Source of the DNA: Carbonactinospora thermoautotrophica
Lineage (GTDB): Bacteria; Actinomycetota; Actinomycetes; Streptomycetales; Carbonactinosporaceae
DNA: 64,000 nucleotides
Direction of reading: 5' to 3'
NCBI RefSeq assembly: GCF_001543895.1
Contig: NZ_JYIJ01000019.1
Location: forward strand, 62,001-126,000
Positions 31,569 through 41,189 of this stretch are shown here, piece by piece. The notes beneath the pieces were generated by a model, which saw nothing but the letters and a program-made list of their open reading frames with translations, did no database searches and had not been told where the DNA came from. The position numbers were made by a program, and so were the translations under genes. How positions within the stretch are numbered: position 1 is the first letter of the stretch; the number at the start of each line of letters is the position of its first letter.

Positions 31569-34337
31569 GTGAAGCGCAAGCTCATCGAGGTCGCGTTGCC
31601 GCTGAAGGAGATCAACGAGGAGTCGGCACGGGAGAAGTCGATCCGCCACGGCCACCCGTCGACGCTCCACCTGTGGTGGGCGCGCCGCCCGCTCGCCGCG
31701 TGCCGGGCCGTGCTGTTCGCCCAGCTCGTCGACGACCCGTCCAGCCACCCGGACCGGTTCCCCACCGAGGAGGACCAGGACCGGGAACGGGAGCGCCTGT
31801 TCGGCATCATCAGGGAACTCGTCAAGTGGAAGAATCGTAATGATGAGCGGGTGCTGAGGAAAGCACGCGAGGAGATCCTCCGCTCCACTGGCGGCAACCC
31901 GCCGCCGATCCTCGACCCGTTCGCGGGCGGCGGCTCGATCCCGCTGGAGGCGCAGCGCCTTGGGTTGAAGGCCCACGCAAGTGACCTCAATCCGGTGGCG
32001 GTCCTGATCAACAAGGCCCTCATCGAGATCCCGCCGAAGTTCGCCGGTCAGCCACCTGTTTTCCCTGGCGCTGCCGGATCACGGACTGAGTGGCCGGGTG
32101 CTACCGGTCTGGCTGAGGATGTGCGTTGCTACGGCCAGTGGATGCGCGACGAGGCCGAGAAGCGCATCGGTCATCTGTACCCGAAGGCCAAACTCTCCGA
32201 TGGCACCGAAGCCCCGGTGATCGCCTGGATCTGGGCCCGCACTGTCCGTTGCCCTAACCCCGCCTGCGGCATTCAGATGCCGCTGGTGCGCTCGTGGTGG
32301 CTCGGCAAGAAGAAGGGCAAGGAGGCGTACGTCGTCCCTCACGTCAAGGACGGCCGCGTCGTGTTCGACATCGGGCACGACGCGAGCAAGGCCCCGACGA
32401 AGAATAACGACGGCACCGTGCGCCGCACCGGCGCGGTCTGTATCGGCTGTGGTTCGGCCGTTCCGCTGGCTTACATCCGTGAAGAGGGCAAAGCCAAGCG
32501 GATCGGTACGCAGCTCATGGCTATCGTCGCCGAGGGTAAACGGCGACGGATCTACCTGCCGCCGAACGAGGAGCACGAGCGTGCGGCTGATGTGCCTCGC
32601 CCAGAGGACGTGCCTGAAACCGACATCCCGTACAACCCCAGGTACCTGACGACGACCAACTACGGCATGACGCAGCATGCCGACCTGTTCACCAACCGCC
32701 AGCTAATCGCGCTCACTACCTTCAGCGACCTTGTCCAGGAGGTCCGTAGAAAGATTCTCAACGACGCTCTTGCCGCTGACATGGTTCGCGGGGAGCGTCT
32801 GGCCGATGGCGGAACTGGTGCCGAGGCTTATGCGGATTCCGTGGCTACATATCTTGCGCTTGGTGTTTCACGCATGGCGGACATCTCGAACGCTTTGTGT
32901 AGATGGGAGAACACCAAGACGCAGGTGCGGAATCTGTTCACTCGTCAGGCCATTTCCATGCTTTGGGATTTCGCTGAGACGCAGCCTTTTGGTGATGCGG
33001 CTGGTGGCTTCCTCGTTAGTGTTGGAAATCTTGCCAAAAGTATCTACGCTGCAGGACCGCGCTGCGGAGTTGCTGTTCAGGGCAACGCTGCCGCACGTCA
33101 GTACCCCGGTTTTCTTGTTGCAACAGATCCGCCATACTACGACAATGTTGGGTACGCGGATCTTTCAGATTTCTTTTACGTTTGGCTCCGGCGTTCCCTC
33201 GCGCAGGTATATCCAACACTTCTGGGAACGGTGCTGACGCCGAAATCTGATGAGCTAGTTGCTGATCCGTTTCGGCACGGTGGTTCGACTAAGGCGCAAC
33301 AGTTCTTTGAGGAAGGTTTTGAGCAAGTTTTTGAGCGCATTCGTGAGGGAACACCAGAAGGCTACCCGATCAGTGTTTTCTACGCGTTCAAACAGGCTGA
33401 GACCGATGAGCGGGGTCACGCGTCCACAGGTTGGGAAACCCTTCTGGAAGGGATGCTGCGCGCAGGCTGGTCGGTGACTGCGACTTGGCCCATTCGGACT
33501 GAGCTTGACAATCGGATGCGCGGTCTCGACAGTAATGCGCTTGCGTCGTCGATTGTGCTTGCTTGTCGACCGCGCGGCATGGATGCAGGCATGACGGATC
33601 GACGAGGCTTCATCGCTGCGCTGCGCGCAGAGTTGCCAGATGCTGTGCGTAAGCTCCAACAGGGCAGCATCGCTCCGGTTGACCTAGCTCAGGCAGCTAT
33701 TGGACCGGGGATGGCTGTTTTCAGCCGTTACGCACAGGTTATGGAGCCTGATGGCTCACCGATGCGGGTACGCACTGCTCTCGCCCTCATCAACCAGGTG
33801 CTCGCCGAGGTGCTGAGCGACCAGGAGGGCGACTTCGACGCGGACACGCGGTGGTGCGTCAAGTGGTTCGAGACCCGAGGCTTCGACAAAGGGCTGTACG
33901 GCGACGCCGAGACCCTTGCGAAGGCGGTGAACACGTCGGTCGCCGGCCTTGACCGGGCCGGTGTACTGAGGTCACGCGCAGGCAAGGTGCAGCTGTACGC
34001 CCCTGCAGAACTTCCGGGTGACTACGACCCACGGAACGACGACCGTATATCGCTGTGGGAGGTCGTGCTGCACCTGGCCAAGCGGCTCGATGAGAAGGGG
34101 GCCGATGCGGCTGGGCAGCTCATGGCGGCGGCCGGGCAGCGGGTGGACCTCGACGCGGCGAAGGAGCTGGCCTACCTGTTGTTCAGCATCTGCGAGCGGC
34201 GGGGCTGGGCCCAGACGGCGCTGCTGTTCAACAGCCTCGGTAGTTTCTGGACCGACCTGGAGCAGGCGGCGCGGAAGGCGGTTGCCCAGGGCTACGTGTC
34301 GGTGCAGGGAAGTCTCGACTACGACGACGAGGACTGA
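31569..34337 (+). CDS. DUF1156 adenine-specific DNA methylase (DrmMI/HmaB-like)
   Basis: 922 residues from GTG behind GGAAGG. MKRKLIEVALPLKEINEESA, then EKSIRHGHPSTLHLWWARRP, is the DUF1156 signature. The SAM motif DPFAGGGSIPLEAQRLGLKA lies near residue 117. A four-Cys ribbon (CPNPACG near 230, CIGCG near 292) and the catalytic DPPYYDNVGYADLSDFFYVW near 519 follow. It presumably marks host DNA with N6-methyladenine as the self-signal of the island. The stretch 32690-33770 (about residues 375-735) is visibly richer in A/T at third positions than both ends, so the gene is a compositional mosaic. The DUF499 gene starts 15 bp after its stop. Confidence 0.9.
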   Translation: MKRKLIEVALPLKEINEESAREKSIRHGHPSTLHLWWARRPLAACRAVLFAQLVDDPSSHPDRFPTEEDQDRERERLFGIIRELVKWKNRNDERVLRKAREEILRSTGGNPPPILDPFAGGGSIPLEAQRLGLKAHASDLNPVAVLINKALIEIPPKFAGQPPVFPGAAGSRTEWPGATGLAEDVRCYGQWMRDEAEKRIGHLYPKAKLSDGTEAPVIAWIWARTVRCPNPACGIQMPLVRSWWLGKKKGKEAYVVPHVKDGRVVFDIGHDASKAPTKNNDGTVRRTGAVCIGCGSAVPLAYIREEGKAKRIGTQLMAIVAEGKRRRIYLPPNEEHERAADVPRPEDVPETDIPYNPRYLTTTNYGMTQHADLFTNRQLIALTTFSDLVQEVRRKILNDALAADMVRGERLADGGTGAEAYADSVATYLALGVSRMADISNALCRWENTKTQVRNLFTRQAISMLWDFAETQPFGDAAGGFLVSVGNLAKSIYAAGPRCGVAVQGNAAARQYPGFLVATDPPYYDNVGYADLSDFFYVWLRRSLAQVYPTLLGTVLTPKSDELVADPFRHGGSTKAQQFFEEGFEQVFERIREGTPEGYPISVFYAFKQAETDERGHASTGWETLLEGMLRAGWSVTATWPIRTELDNRMRGLDSNALASSIVLACRPRGMDAGMTDRRGFIAALRAELPDAVRKLQQGSIAPVDLAQAAIGPGMAVFSRYAQVMEPDGSPMRVRTALALINQVLAEVLSDQEGDFDADTRWCVKWFETRGFDKGLYGDAETLAKAVNTSVAGLDRAGVLRSRAGKVQLYAPAELPGDYDPRNDDRISLWEVVLHLAKRLDEKGADAAGQLMAAAGQRVDLDAAKELAYLLFSICERRGWAQTALLFNSLGSFWTDLEQAARKAVAQGYVSVQGSLDYDDED

Positions 34338-34352
34338 CCAGGGGGCGGGGAT

Positions 34353-37300
34353 ATGGCTGTGAGCAACCGCGATCGGGTGGGGCGCGGGTTCGAGATCCTG
34401 GCGACGGGGTTGGAGCCGTTCGTGGACGAGCGCATGAGCGCCACCACGAACGGCCGGGACTGGACCGAGCTGCTCGCCGCCCGGGACAGCACGCGGCACG
34501 GGGTCGCCAAGACGTACTCCAAGAGCGACCCGCAGGTGCTGTTGCGGGTGATCACCGAGGAGCGGCGCGTCTTCCAGGACCACCTGTCGCGGGTGGAGTG
34601 GAACTTCGCCAGCGAGCTGCGCGACACCCGCAACAGGTGGGCGCACAACGAGCCGTTCAGCGCCGACGACACCTACCGCGCGCTGGACACGATGGAGCGG
34701 TTGCTCACCGCGGTCGGCGCGCCCGAGCAGGCCGACCAGGTGCGCCGGCTCAAGCTGGACCACCAGCGGCAGGTCATCGAGGCGGAGACCCGCAAGGCGG
34801 TGAAGGCGGCCTCCACCGCGCCGCGCGTCGAAGGGCTCGGGCTCAAGCCGTGGCGGGAGGTCATCCGGCCGCACGAGGACGTGGCGACGAACAACTTCAA
34901 CGCCTCGGAGTTCGCCGCCGACCTGCACATGGTGTCCCAGCGCAAGGAGGGCAGCGAGGAGTACGTGGACCCGGTGGAGTTCTTCCGCCGGACGTACCTG
35001 ACCGAGGGCCTGCGCGACCTGCTCACCCGGGCCGTGCGCCGGGTCGGCGGCGACCTCAACGCGCCGCCGGTCATCAACCTGCAGACCAACTTCGGCGGCG
35101 GCAAGACCCACTCGATGCTCGCCCTGTACCACATCTTCTCCGGGCAGCCGCTGACCGAGTACCCGCAGGAGGTGCAGGAGCTGCTCGCTGGCAGCAACCT
35201 GGCCGAGCTGGGCAGCCGCGTGCACCGGGTCACGCTGGTGGGCAACCACATCCCCCCGGGCCAGGTGTCGGTGAAGGAGGACGGCACCGAGGTGCACACG
35301 CTGTGGGGGGAGCTGGCCTGGCAGCTCGGCAAGCGTGCTGCGTACGACCTGGTCGCGGATGCCGACCGCACCCGCACCAACCCGGGCGACCGGCTGCGCG
35401 ACCTGATCGCCGCGTACGCGCCGTGCCTGATCCTCATCGACGAGTGGGTGGCGTACGCGCGCCAGCTCTACGGGCGTGACGACCTGCCCGCGGGCACGTT
35501 CGACACCCAGTTCACCTTCGCCCAGACGCTGACCGAGGTGGTCAAGTCGGTGCAAGGTGCACTGTTGGTCATCTCGATCCCGGCCTCCGACGACGGCAAG
35601 AAGGGCAAGGACGGCGAGGACGCGGGCAGCGACCTGGAGGTGGGCGGAACCAACGGCCGCGAGGCGCTGCGCCGGCTGCAGAACATCGTGCGCCGGGTCG
35701 CGGACCAGTGGCGTCCCGCCTCGGCGCAGGAGTCGTTCGAGATCGTGCGCCGGCGTCTGTTCCAGGAGCCGGACGGGGCGGCGCGCGCCGACATCAACGC
35801 GGTCGCCCGGCAGTTCGCCCGGTTCTACGCCGAGCACAAGGGCGAGTTCCCGCGCGGATGCTCGGAGCGGGAGTACGAGGACCGCATCAAGGCCGCGTAC
35901 CCGATCCACCCCGAACTGTTCGACCGGCTGTATGAGGACTGGTCCACGCTGGAGCGGTTCCAGCGCACCCGTGGTGTGCTGCGGCTGATGAGCGCGGTGG
36001 TGCACGCGCTGTGGGTCTCCGGCGACGCCGGGCCGCTCATCATGCCGGGGTCCGTCCCGCTGGACAACCCGCACGTGGCGAGCGAGCTGACGCAGTACCT
36101 GGAGGACGTCTGGAAGCCGATCGTGGACGCCGACGTGGACGGCCCCGGAGCCACCCCGGTGGAGATCGACGTCGAGCGGCCGATGTTCGGGCAGCGGGCG
36201 CTCACCCGGCGCCTGGCGCGGACGATCTTCCTCGGCTCGGCGGCGACGCTGCGCAGCGCGCACAAGGGCATCGAGCAGCAGCGCGTCTGGCTGGGCGTGG
36301 CCGTGCCGGGCGACACGGTCGGCCACTTCGGCTCCGCCCTGCACATGCTGGCCGACCGGGCGACATACCTGTACGTCGACGGCGCCCGCTACTGGTACGA
36401 CACGCAGGCCTCGGTCTCGCGCACGGCCAAGGACTACGCCGAGCGGCTGCAGATCGAGGAAGTGTGGGCGGAGATCAAGGACCGTCTGAACGCCCACGAG
36501 CAGCGCGTCCGCGGCGACTTCGCCGGGGTGCACATCGCGCCGGACACCTCCGCGGAGATCCCCGACACCGAGGAGGCGCGGCTGGTCATCCTCGCGCCGT
36601 CCGCGCCGCACGCCAAGGGGGACACCGACTCGGCCGCCCTGCGGTTCGCGCGCCAGGCGCTGGAGACGCGGGGCTCGGCGCAGCGAAACAACCGCAACAT
36701 GCTCGTCTTCCTCGCGGCCGACCGGAAGCGGGTGGAGGACCTGGAGGCTGCGACCCGTGAGTACCTGGCCTGGAAGAACATCAGCGGCCGGATCAAGGAG
36801 CTGAACCTCTCGCCCCAGCAGGTCTCCCAGGTCGAAACCCGGCTCGCGAACGCCGACCAGGCCGTGGCGCTGCGCATCGCCAGCACCTACATCTGGGCGC
36901 TGGTGCCGGTGCAGCCCGATCCGGCCCGGCCAGTGCAGTGGGACGTCATCAAGGTCGAGGGCGCCAAGGAGCGCTTGGCCGAACGCACCAGCGACAAGCT
37001 GCGCCAGACCGACCAGCTGCGGGCGGTGCACGCCGCCCGGCTCATCCGCACCGACCTGAACGGGGCGCTGCGGAGCGTGTGGGAGCGCGGCCACGTCTCG
37101 GTGGGCGAGCTGTGGACGTACTACTGCCGCTACCCGTACCTGCCACGGCTGCGCGACCGCGCGGTGTTCGACGCGGGCGTGCTCGGCGTGCTCGAGGAGC
37201 TGACCTGGGAGCTGGAGGGCTTCGCGCTCGCCGACTCCTACGACGAGGCGAGCAAGCGGTACGTCGGGCTGGCGATCCCGCACGAGGACCGCTACGGCCA

Positions 37301-37721
37301 GGTGACCGACGCGACACTGCTGGTCCACCCGGATGTGGCGAAGGAGCAGCGCGCCCGGGAGAAGGCCGAGGCCGCAGTGGTGCGGGCGGCGGAGGACGGG
37401 GTGGCTGTCACGCCGGTCCAGCCCGGTGTCTTCCGCGTGGAGCCGGACCGCCCCGAGCCCGTCCCCGACGCGGAACCGAAGCCGTCCAACACCCGGTTCT
37501 ACGGCGTCTACCGGGTCAACCCCGAGCGGTACAGCCGCGACCTCAACCGGGTCGTGCAGGAGATCCTCCCGCACCTGGCGGCAGCGGAGGGGGTGGACCT
37601 GGAGATCACCGTGGAGATCTCGGCGCGCAAGGCGGACGGCTTCCCCGAGGACAAGATCCGGATCGTGACCGAGAACGCGCGCACCCTCAAGTTCGAGCAG
37701 TACGGTTTCGAAAACGACTGA
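34353..37721 (+). CDS. DUF499 ATPase with N-terminal Swt1-type HEPN domain
   Basis: 1122 residues. The first 120 residues resemble the Swt1-family HEPN domain, ending with ELRDTRNRWAHNEPFSADDT, which holds the R-x4-H RNase-type motif (RNRWAH). The ATPase follows with P-loop NLQTNFGGGKTHSMLALYHI near residue 246 and Walker B CLILIDEWVAYARQLYG near 358. These are the marks of DUF499, the ATPase of Hma-like helicase-methylase-ATPase loci. The C-terminal part (from about 900) includes NTRFYGVYRVNPERYSRDLN and ends in a small alpha/beta segment. The HEPN domain would provide an RNase effector, an inference from the motif. It is tightly packed between the methylase and the DUF262 gene. Confidence 0.88.
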   Translation: MAVSNRDRVGRGFEILATGLEPFVDERMSATTNGRDWTELLAARDSTRHGVAKTYSKSDPQVLLRVITEERRVFQDHLSRVEWNFASELRDTRNRWAHNEPFSADDTYRALDTMERLLTAVGAPEQADQVRRLKLDHQRQVIEAETRKAVKAASTAPRVEGLGLKPWREVIRPHEDVATNNFNASEFAADLHMVSQRKEGSEEYVDPVEFFRRTYLTEGLRDLLTRAVRRVGGDLNAPPVINLQTNFGGGKTHSMLALYHIFSGQPLTEYPQEVQELLAGSNLAELGSRVHRVTLVGNHIPPGQVSVKEDGTEVHTLWGELAWQLGKRAAYDLVADADRTRTNPGDRLRDLIAAYAPCLILIDEWVAYARQLYGRDDLPAGTFDTQFTFAQTLTEVVKSVQGALLVISIPASDDGKKGKDGEDAGSDLEVGGTNGREALRRLQNIVRRVADQWRPASAQESFEIVRRRLFQEPDGAARADINAVARQFARFYAEHKGEFPRGCSEREYEDRIKAAYPIHPELFDRLYEDWSTLERFQRTRGVLRLMSAVVHALWVSGDAGPLIMPGSVPLDNPHVASELTQYLEDVWKPIVDADVDGPGATPVEIDVERPMFGQRALTRRLARTIFLGSAATLRSAHKGIEQQRVWLGVAVPGDTVGHFGSALHMLADRATYLYVDGARYWYDTQASVSRTAKDYAERLQIEEVWAEIKDRLNAHEQRVRGDFAGVHIAPDTSAEIPDTEEARLVILAPSAPHAKGDTDSAALRFARQALETRGSAQRNNRNMLVFLAADRKRVEDLEAATREYLAWKNISGRIKELNLSPQQVSQVETRLANADQAVALRIASTYIWALVPVQPDPARPVQWDVIKVEGAKERLAERTSDKLRQTDQLRAVHAARLIRTDLNGALRSVWERGHVSVGELWTYYCRYPYLPRLRDRAVFDAGVLGVLEELTWELEGFALADSYDEASKRYVGLAIPHEDRYGQVTDATLLVHPDVAKEQRAREKAEAAVVRAAEDGVAVTPVQPGVFRVEPDRPEPVPDAEPKPSNTRFYGVYRVNPERYSRDLNRVVQEILPHLAAAEGVDLEITVEISARKADGFPEDKIRIVTENARTLKFEQYGFEND

Positions 37722-37745
37722 TCCCAGACCGCAGAGGGGGGCTTC

Positions 37746-39728
37746 GTGCCGGTCGAGAAGACGCAGAAGAGCATCGCCTCGCTCGTCGGGGAGATCTCCC
37801 GTGGGGAGATCAGGCTCCCGGAGATCCAGCGGGCGTACGTGTGGAAACCGACCCAGGTGGCGAAGCTCGTGGAGTCGCTGTACCGCGGCTACCCGACGGG
37901 CTCGCTGCTTTTCTGGCGCACGGACGAGACACCCGAGACGCGGGCGGTCGCGGCGGACGCGCCCGTCGCGAAGCCCGCGATGCTCCCGCTGTACCTGCTG
38001 GACGGGCAGCAGCGGCTCACCTCGCTGTACCGAGTGTTCACCGACCACCCCGAGGCGCAGATCGTCTTCAACGTCGAGACCGAAGCGTTCCAGAACCAGA
38101 GCGCGGCGACGAAGAAGGATCCCCGCTGGGTGAAGGTCTACGACGTGGTGGGTCCCGACGCGGACCTGCTGGACGTCCTCGGCCGGCTGGCGGAGCAGAA
38201 CCCGCAGCTGGACCGCAAGGAGATCGGCCGGCGCCTGCAGCAGCTCGCGGCGATCTCCAAGTACGAGTACCACATGGAGGTGCTGACCGGCTTCCCGTAC
38301 CAGGAGATCGCGCAGATCTTCGTGCGGGTCAACAGCGGGGGTCGCTCGCTCAAGACCACGGACCTCGCCCTGGCGACCCTGTCGGCCCGCTGGCCCGGGG
38401 TGCTCGCGAAGCTGGAGGCGGAAGCCGAGCGCTGGGCCGCCAAGGGGTACGGGGATCTGGACGTCACCTTCCTGACCCGCGCGCTGACCGGCGCCGTGCT
38501 CGGCCGAGGCCTGTCGGCCTGGTCCCACGGCCGGCTGGCGGCGGCAACCGACGAGGAGCTGGAGAGAGGCTGGCAGACGGTCCGCCGCGGGCTGGAACAC
38601 CTGGTCCCGCTGCTCCAGAACAACCTCGGGGTGACGCACAGCCAGCTCATGCCGTCGCACGTCGTGCTGATCCCCCTGATCGTGCTGCTCGGGGAGCGCC
38701 CGGACGAGCCCCTCGACCCCGAGACGGCCAAGGGCCTGCTGTACTTCTTCCTGGTCGCGACCATCCGCAACCGGTACAGCGGCTCGACGGACACGCTGCT
38801 CGGCCAGGACATCCCCGCCGCGCGCAGCGCGGAGCCGGTCAAGGCCCTGCTCGCCAACCTCGGCGTGGTCGGGTCGCCGGTCGTCGTGACTGAGCAGATG
38901 CTCGCCGGGCGCTCGGTTGGCAGCCCGTACTTCTTTCTCAGCTTCCTGGTGACGCAGGACAACAAGGCCACCGACTGGTGGTACCGGACCAAGATCTCCG
39001 CCGGTGGGGAGGGCAGCCAGAAGCTCCAGTACCACCACATCCACCCGCAGGCCACCCTGAAGAAGGCCTACACCAAGGCGCAGATCAACGACCTGGCCAA
39101 TCTCGCCTTCATCTCCGCCAAGGCGAACATGAAGATCAGAGATCGTTCGCCGGCCGATTACTTCCAGGAGCTGGACCCGCAAGAGCTCGAAGCGCACTAC
39201 GTCCCCACGGGGGAAGAGCTGCGCACCCCGGAGGCCTATCTCGCCTTCCTGGCCGCCCGGCGCAAGCTGCTGGCCGAGGCCATGACGCGCTTCCTGGACC
39301 GGTTCCGCCCCTCGTGGCTGAAGACGGCAGCGGTGCAGCCCGCTGACAACCTGGATGGTTGCTCGGTGGAGTTCACCCTGTACGCCAGCAACTGGGAGCG
39401 TTCCCGCCTGCACGTCGTTGCTCGGCGTCAGGACACGGTTTGGGAGGCGTTGCTCGACGCCGAGGAGGTGGAGGCGGCCGTCAACGACGTGGCAGAGGGC
39501 CTCGACTCGGACGTCACGATCGGGGACGAGAAGGTGCCTCTCCGCGTGGTCGAAGATGCGGTCGAGCTGCCGCTCGGCCCGTTCGTGCTTGTGGGCACCC
39601 CCGCGGAGTGGAAAGGCGTGCTCGAACGGGAGCGCCAGGAGAGCCGCCCTGTCTCGGAGTGTCCCGTGGTCACGTCCACACAGTGGATCGGTGACCCGCT
39701 GCGGTTCCCCGTCGTCAACACCGAATGA
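37746..39728 (+). CDS. DUF262-HNH protein (GmrSD-like type IV restriction)
   Basis: 660 residues from GTG behind GAGGGGGG. The DUF262 ParB-like domain begins SLVGEISRGEIRLPEIQRAY and has the hallmark DGQQRLTSLYRVF near residue 86 and FVRVNSGGRSL near 195. The HNH-type region LQYHHIHPQATLKKAY is near 430, with NLAFIS downstream. These two parts correspond to GmrS and GmrD of type IV enzymes that use NTP and cut modified DNA. About 130 extra residues at the C-terminus (from RLHVVARRQD) are not part of GmrSD as I know it. It is the fourth gene of the operon (24 bp after DUF499). Confidence 0.88.
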   Translation: MPVEKTQKSIASLVGEISRGEIRLPEIQRAYVWKPTQVAKLVESLYRGYPTGSLLFWRTDETPETRAVAADAPVAKPAMLPLYLLDGQQRLTSLYRVFTDHPEAQIVFNVETEAFQNQSAATKKDPRWVKVYDVVGPDADLLDVLGRLAEQNPQLDRKEIGRRLQQLAAISKYEYHMEVLTGFPYQEIAQIFVRVNSGGRSLKTTDLALATLSARWPGVLAKLEAEAERWAAKGYGDLDVTFLTRALTGAVLGRGLSAWSHGRLAAATDEELERGWQTVRRGLEHLVPLLQNNLGVTHSQLMPSHVVLIPLIVLLGERPDEPLDPETAKGLLYFFLVATIRNRYSGSTDTLLGQDIPAARSAEPVKALLANLGVVGSPVVVTEQMLAGRSVGSPYFFLSFLVTQDNKATDWWYRTKISAGGEGSQKLQYHHIHPQATLKKAYTKAQINDLANLAFISAKANMKIRDRSPADYFQELDPQELEAHYVPTGEELRTPEAYLAFLAARRKLLAEAMTRFLDRFRPSWLKTAAVQPADNLDGCSVEFTLYASNWERSRLHVVARRQDTVWEALLDAEEVEAAVNDVAEGLDSDVTIGDEKVPLRVVEDAVELPLGPFVLVGTPAEWKGVLERERQESRPVSECPVVTSTQWIGDPLRFPVVNTE

Positions 39729-39831
39729 TCACGGGTATGGCCAGGTGCGGCGCGAAGGCCTGGCCGGCGGGTCAGGCCTTCGCTTCACCGGACCGATGAC
39801 CAGACCGACGTGGCCTGGTAGGGCATGGGAA

Positions 39832-40767
39832 TCACTCGATCTTTTCCAGGTCATCGGCCGCATGGAAGAATTCACCGATGTCGAAGGAGTCGAACTCCAT
39901 CCAGCCCCAGCCGCCCGGAGGCGGGAGAAGGTCCATCGCCCAGGAGAAACGCAAGCGGCATTTTGAGCCGCGCCACCCGGCGAGTTGCCCCATGGCCCGG
40001 CACATGTCCGAGGTCACTGGCGAGTCGCTGAGGATGTCATCGAACCCGAGTACCTGCTCCCTGTCGTATTCTCCAGTTGCGTAGCGCACCTCTTGCCACA
40101 GCAGTCCATCCGCGGAGTGTACGGTGCTCACCATATCCTTGAGGATCTGCGCCGCGAGCCTCCCGAGCGGCTGAGCGTCGGCAGGAGCGCCGTCCGGAAC
40201 TGGGGCGTGCGGGAACCGCAAAGTTACGGAATCGTTCCGCGGATGGCGGATCGCGACGTCAAACCGGGCGTATTCGTCAGGATCATCCACATTCAGAGAG
40301 AAATATTCGGCGGCTTTCCTGCAGGCGGTCTCGACCAGGCTGATGCAGGCGTCCGTGAACTCCGCGAGTTCATCAAGCCCCGCGTACTCCGAAAAGATCG
40401 GCGCGTCGAAGCGCAGGTGCAGCTCGTCGGCGCCGACGAGCGTGAGGTCCGCCAACAGCTCTTCCGGGGTGAGTTCGTGTACGAGGCACAGAACGGCGAA
40501 CACCGCTTCCTGCTCTTTAGGACCTCCAGGGCCGGGGTATGCCATGACGTACTCAGGCGCCGTGTGGATTTCACAGCGCCGCAAGCTGTCGCTGTCACAG
40601 ATCCCGCACCGCCCCGTCCGGTCCAGCTCCCACACCTGCCGTCCCCCGTCAGATCTCTGGCCGCCACGTTTGTCCTGACGGGGAGTCCAGCCGCGTTCCT
40701 CCAAGTAGCGGCGCACGCGTTCCTCTGGAACAGCGCAGAGATCTCGCAGGATCTGATCGGGTATCAC
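39832..40767 (-). CDS. Unrecognised protein (311 aa), convergent with the defence operon
   Basis: GTG at 40767, 8 bases after GGAGG. The N-terminal 40 residues (QILRDLCAVPEERVRRYLEE, then RGWTPRQ) look like a small helical domain. A Cys/His cluster follows (CGICDSDSLRRCEIH, residues 54-68). A long acidic alpha/beta region comes next, ending in aromatic WGWMEFDSFDIGEFF. There is no signal or membrane segment. I do not recognise the family. It converges on the DUF262 gene (104 bp between stops) and may be cargo of the island; codon use is slightly less GC-biased than flanking genes. Confidence 0.7.
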   Translation of the reverse strand: MIPDQILRDLCAVPEERVRRYLEERGWTPRQDKRGGQRSDGGRQVWELDRTGRCGICDSDSLRRCEIHTAPEYVMAYPGPGGPKEQEAVFAVLCLVHELTPEELLADLTLVGADELHLRFDAPIFSEYAGLDELAEFTDACISLVETACRKAAEYFSLNVDDPDEYARFDVAIRHPRNDSVTLRFPHAPVPDGAPADAQPLGRLAAQILKDMVSTVHSADGLLWQEVRYATGEYDREQVLGFDDILSDSPVTSDMCRAMGQLAGWRGSKCRLRFSWAMDLLPPPGGWGWMEFDSFDIGEFFHAADDLEKIE

Positions 40768-41189
40768 GACTCAGCCTCCACAGTTCACTCGGGGCGGGTC
40801 GGGAATTTGGTCCAAATGGGAATCGGACGGTAAACCCCCCGATGGTGAGCACCAGAGCCTACAAGATCGCATCGACACCATTGTCGCCGTCCTCAACAAA
40901 CTGAAAGGGCGGCGATGGCTGAGCTTGACGAGCTGTGAGGCGGCACGCTTGAGACGGTGCGGTTTTATCCGACTACCCGCATCGCGCAGCTGGTCGTACG
41001 TGTCGTGGAGTCCGTCCGTTGTACCCCGGGGTGTCAGAAGCGTAAATCGGCGGCCACCTGCGCCCTTCTGAGGCGCCGTGTCAGTACTCGGCGTCTCTGA
41101 GGCCGTAAGGGATCAACGACTGTTCGCCCGGCCGGGACCGGCCTGGCTGACGGCCTGGCCGCGGTCCACCGGCGTCGTTGCCGTCGCGG
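40768..41189. other. 420-bp gap with possible gene debris
   Basis: No gene with a ribosome site is seen. On the plus strand 40850-40950 can be read as HQSLQDRIDTIVAVLNKLKG followed quickly by low-quality sequence, possibly the end of a lost gene. The region around 41080-41190 is GC-rich without structure that I can define. Confidence 0.3.

Noticed and set aside
33972..39413. 1813-codon minus-strand open frame opposite DUF499/DUF262
   Set aside because: GC-driven shadow, rich in Arg/Gly/Pro/Leu/Val/His without domain structure; the opposite strand has well-defined families.
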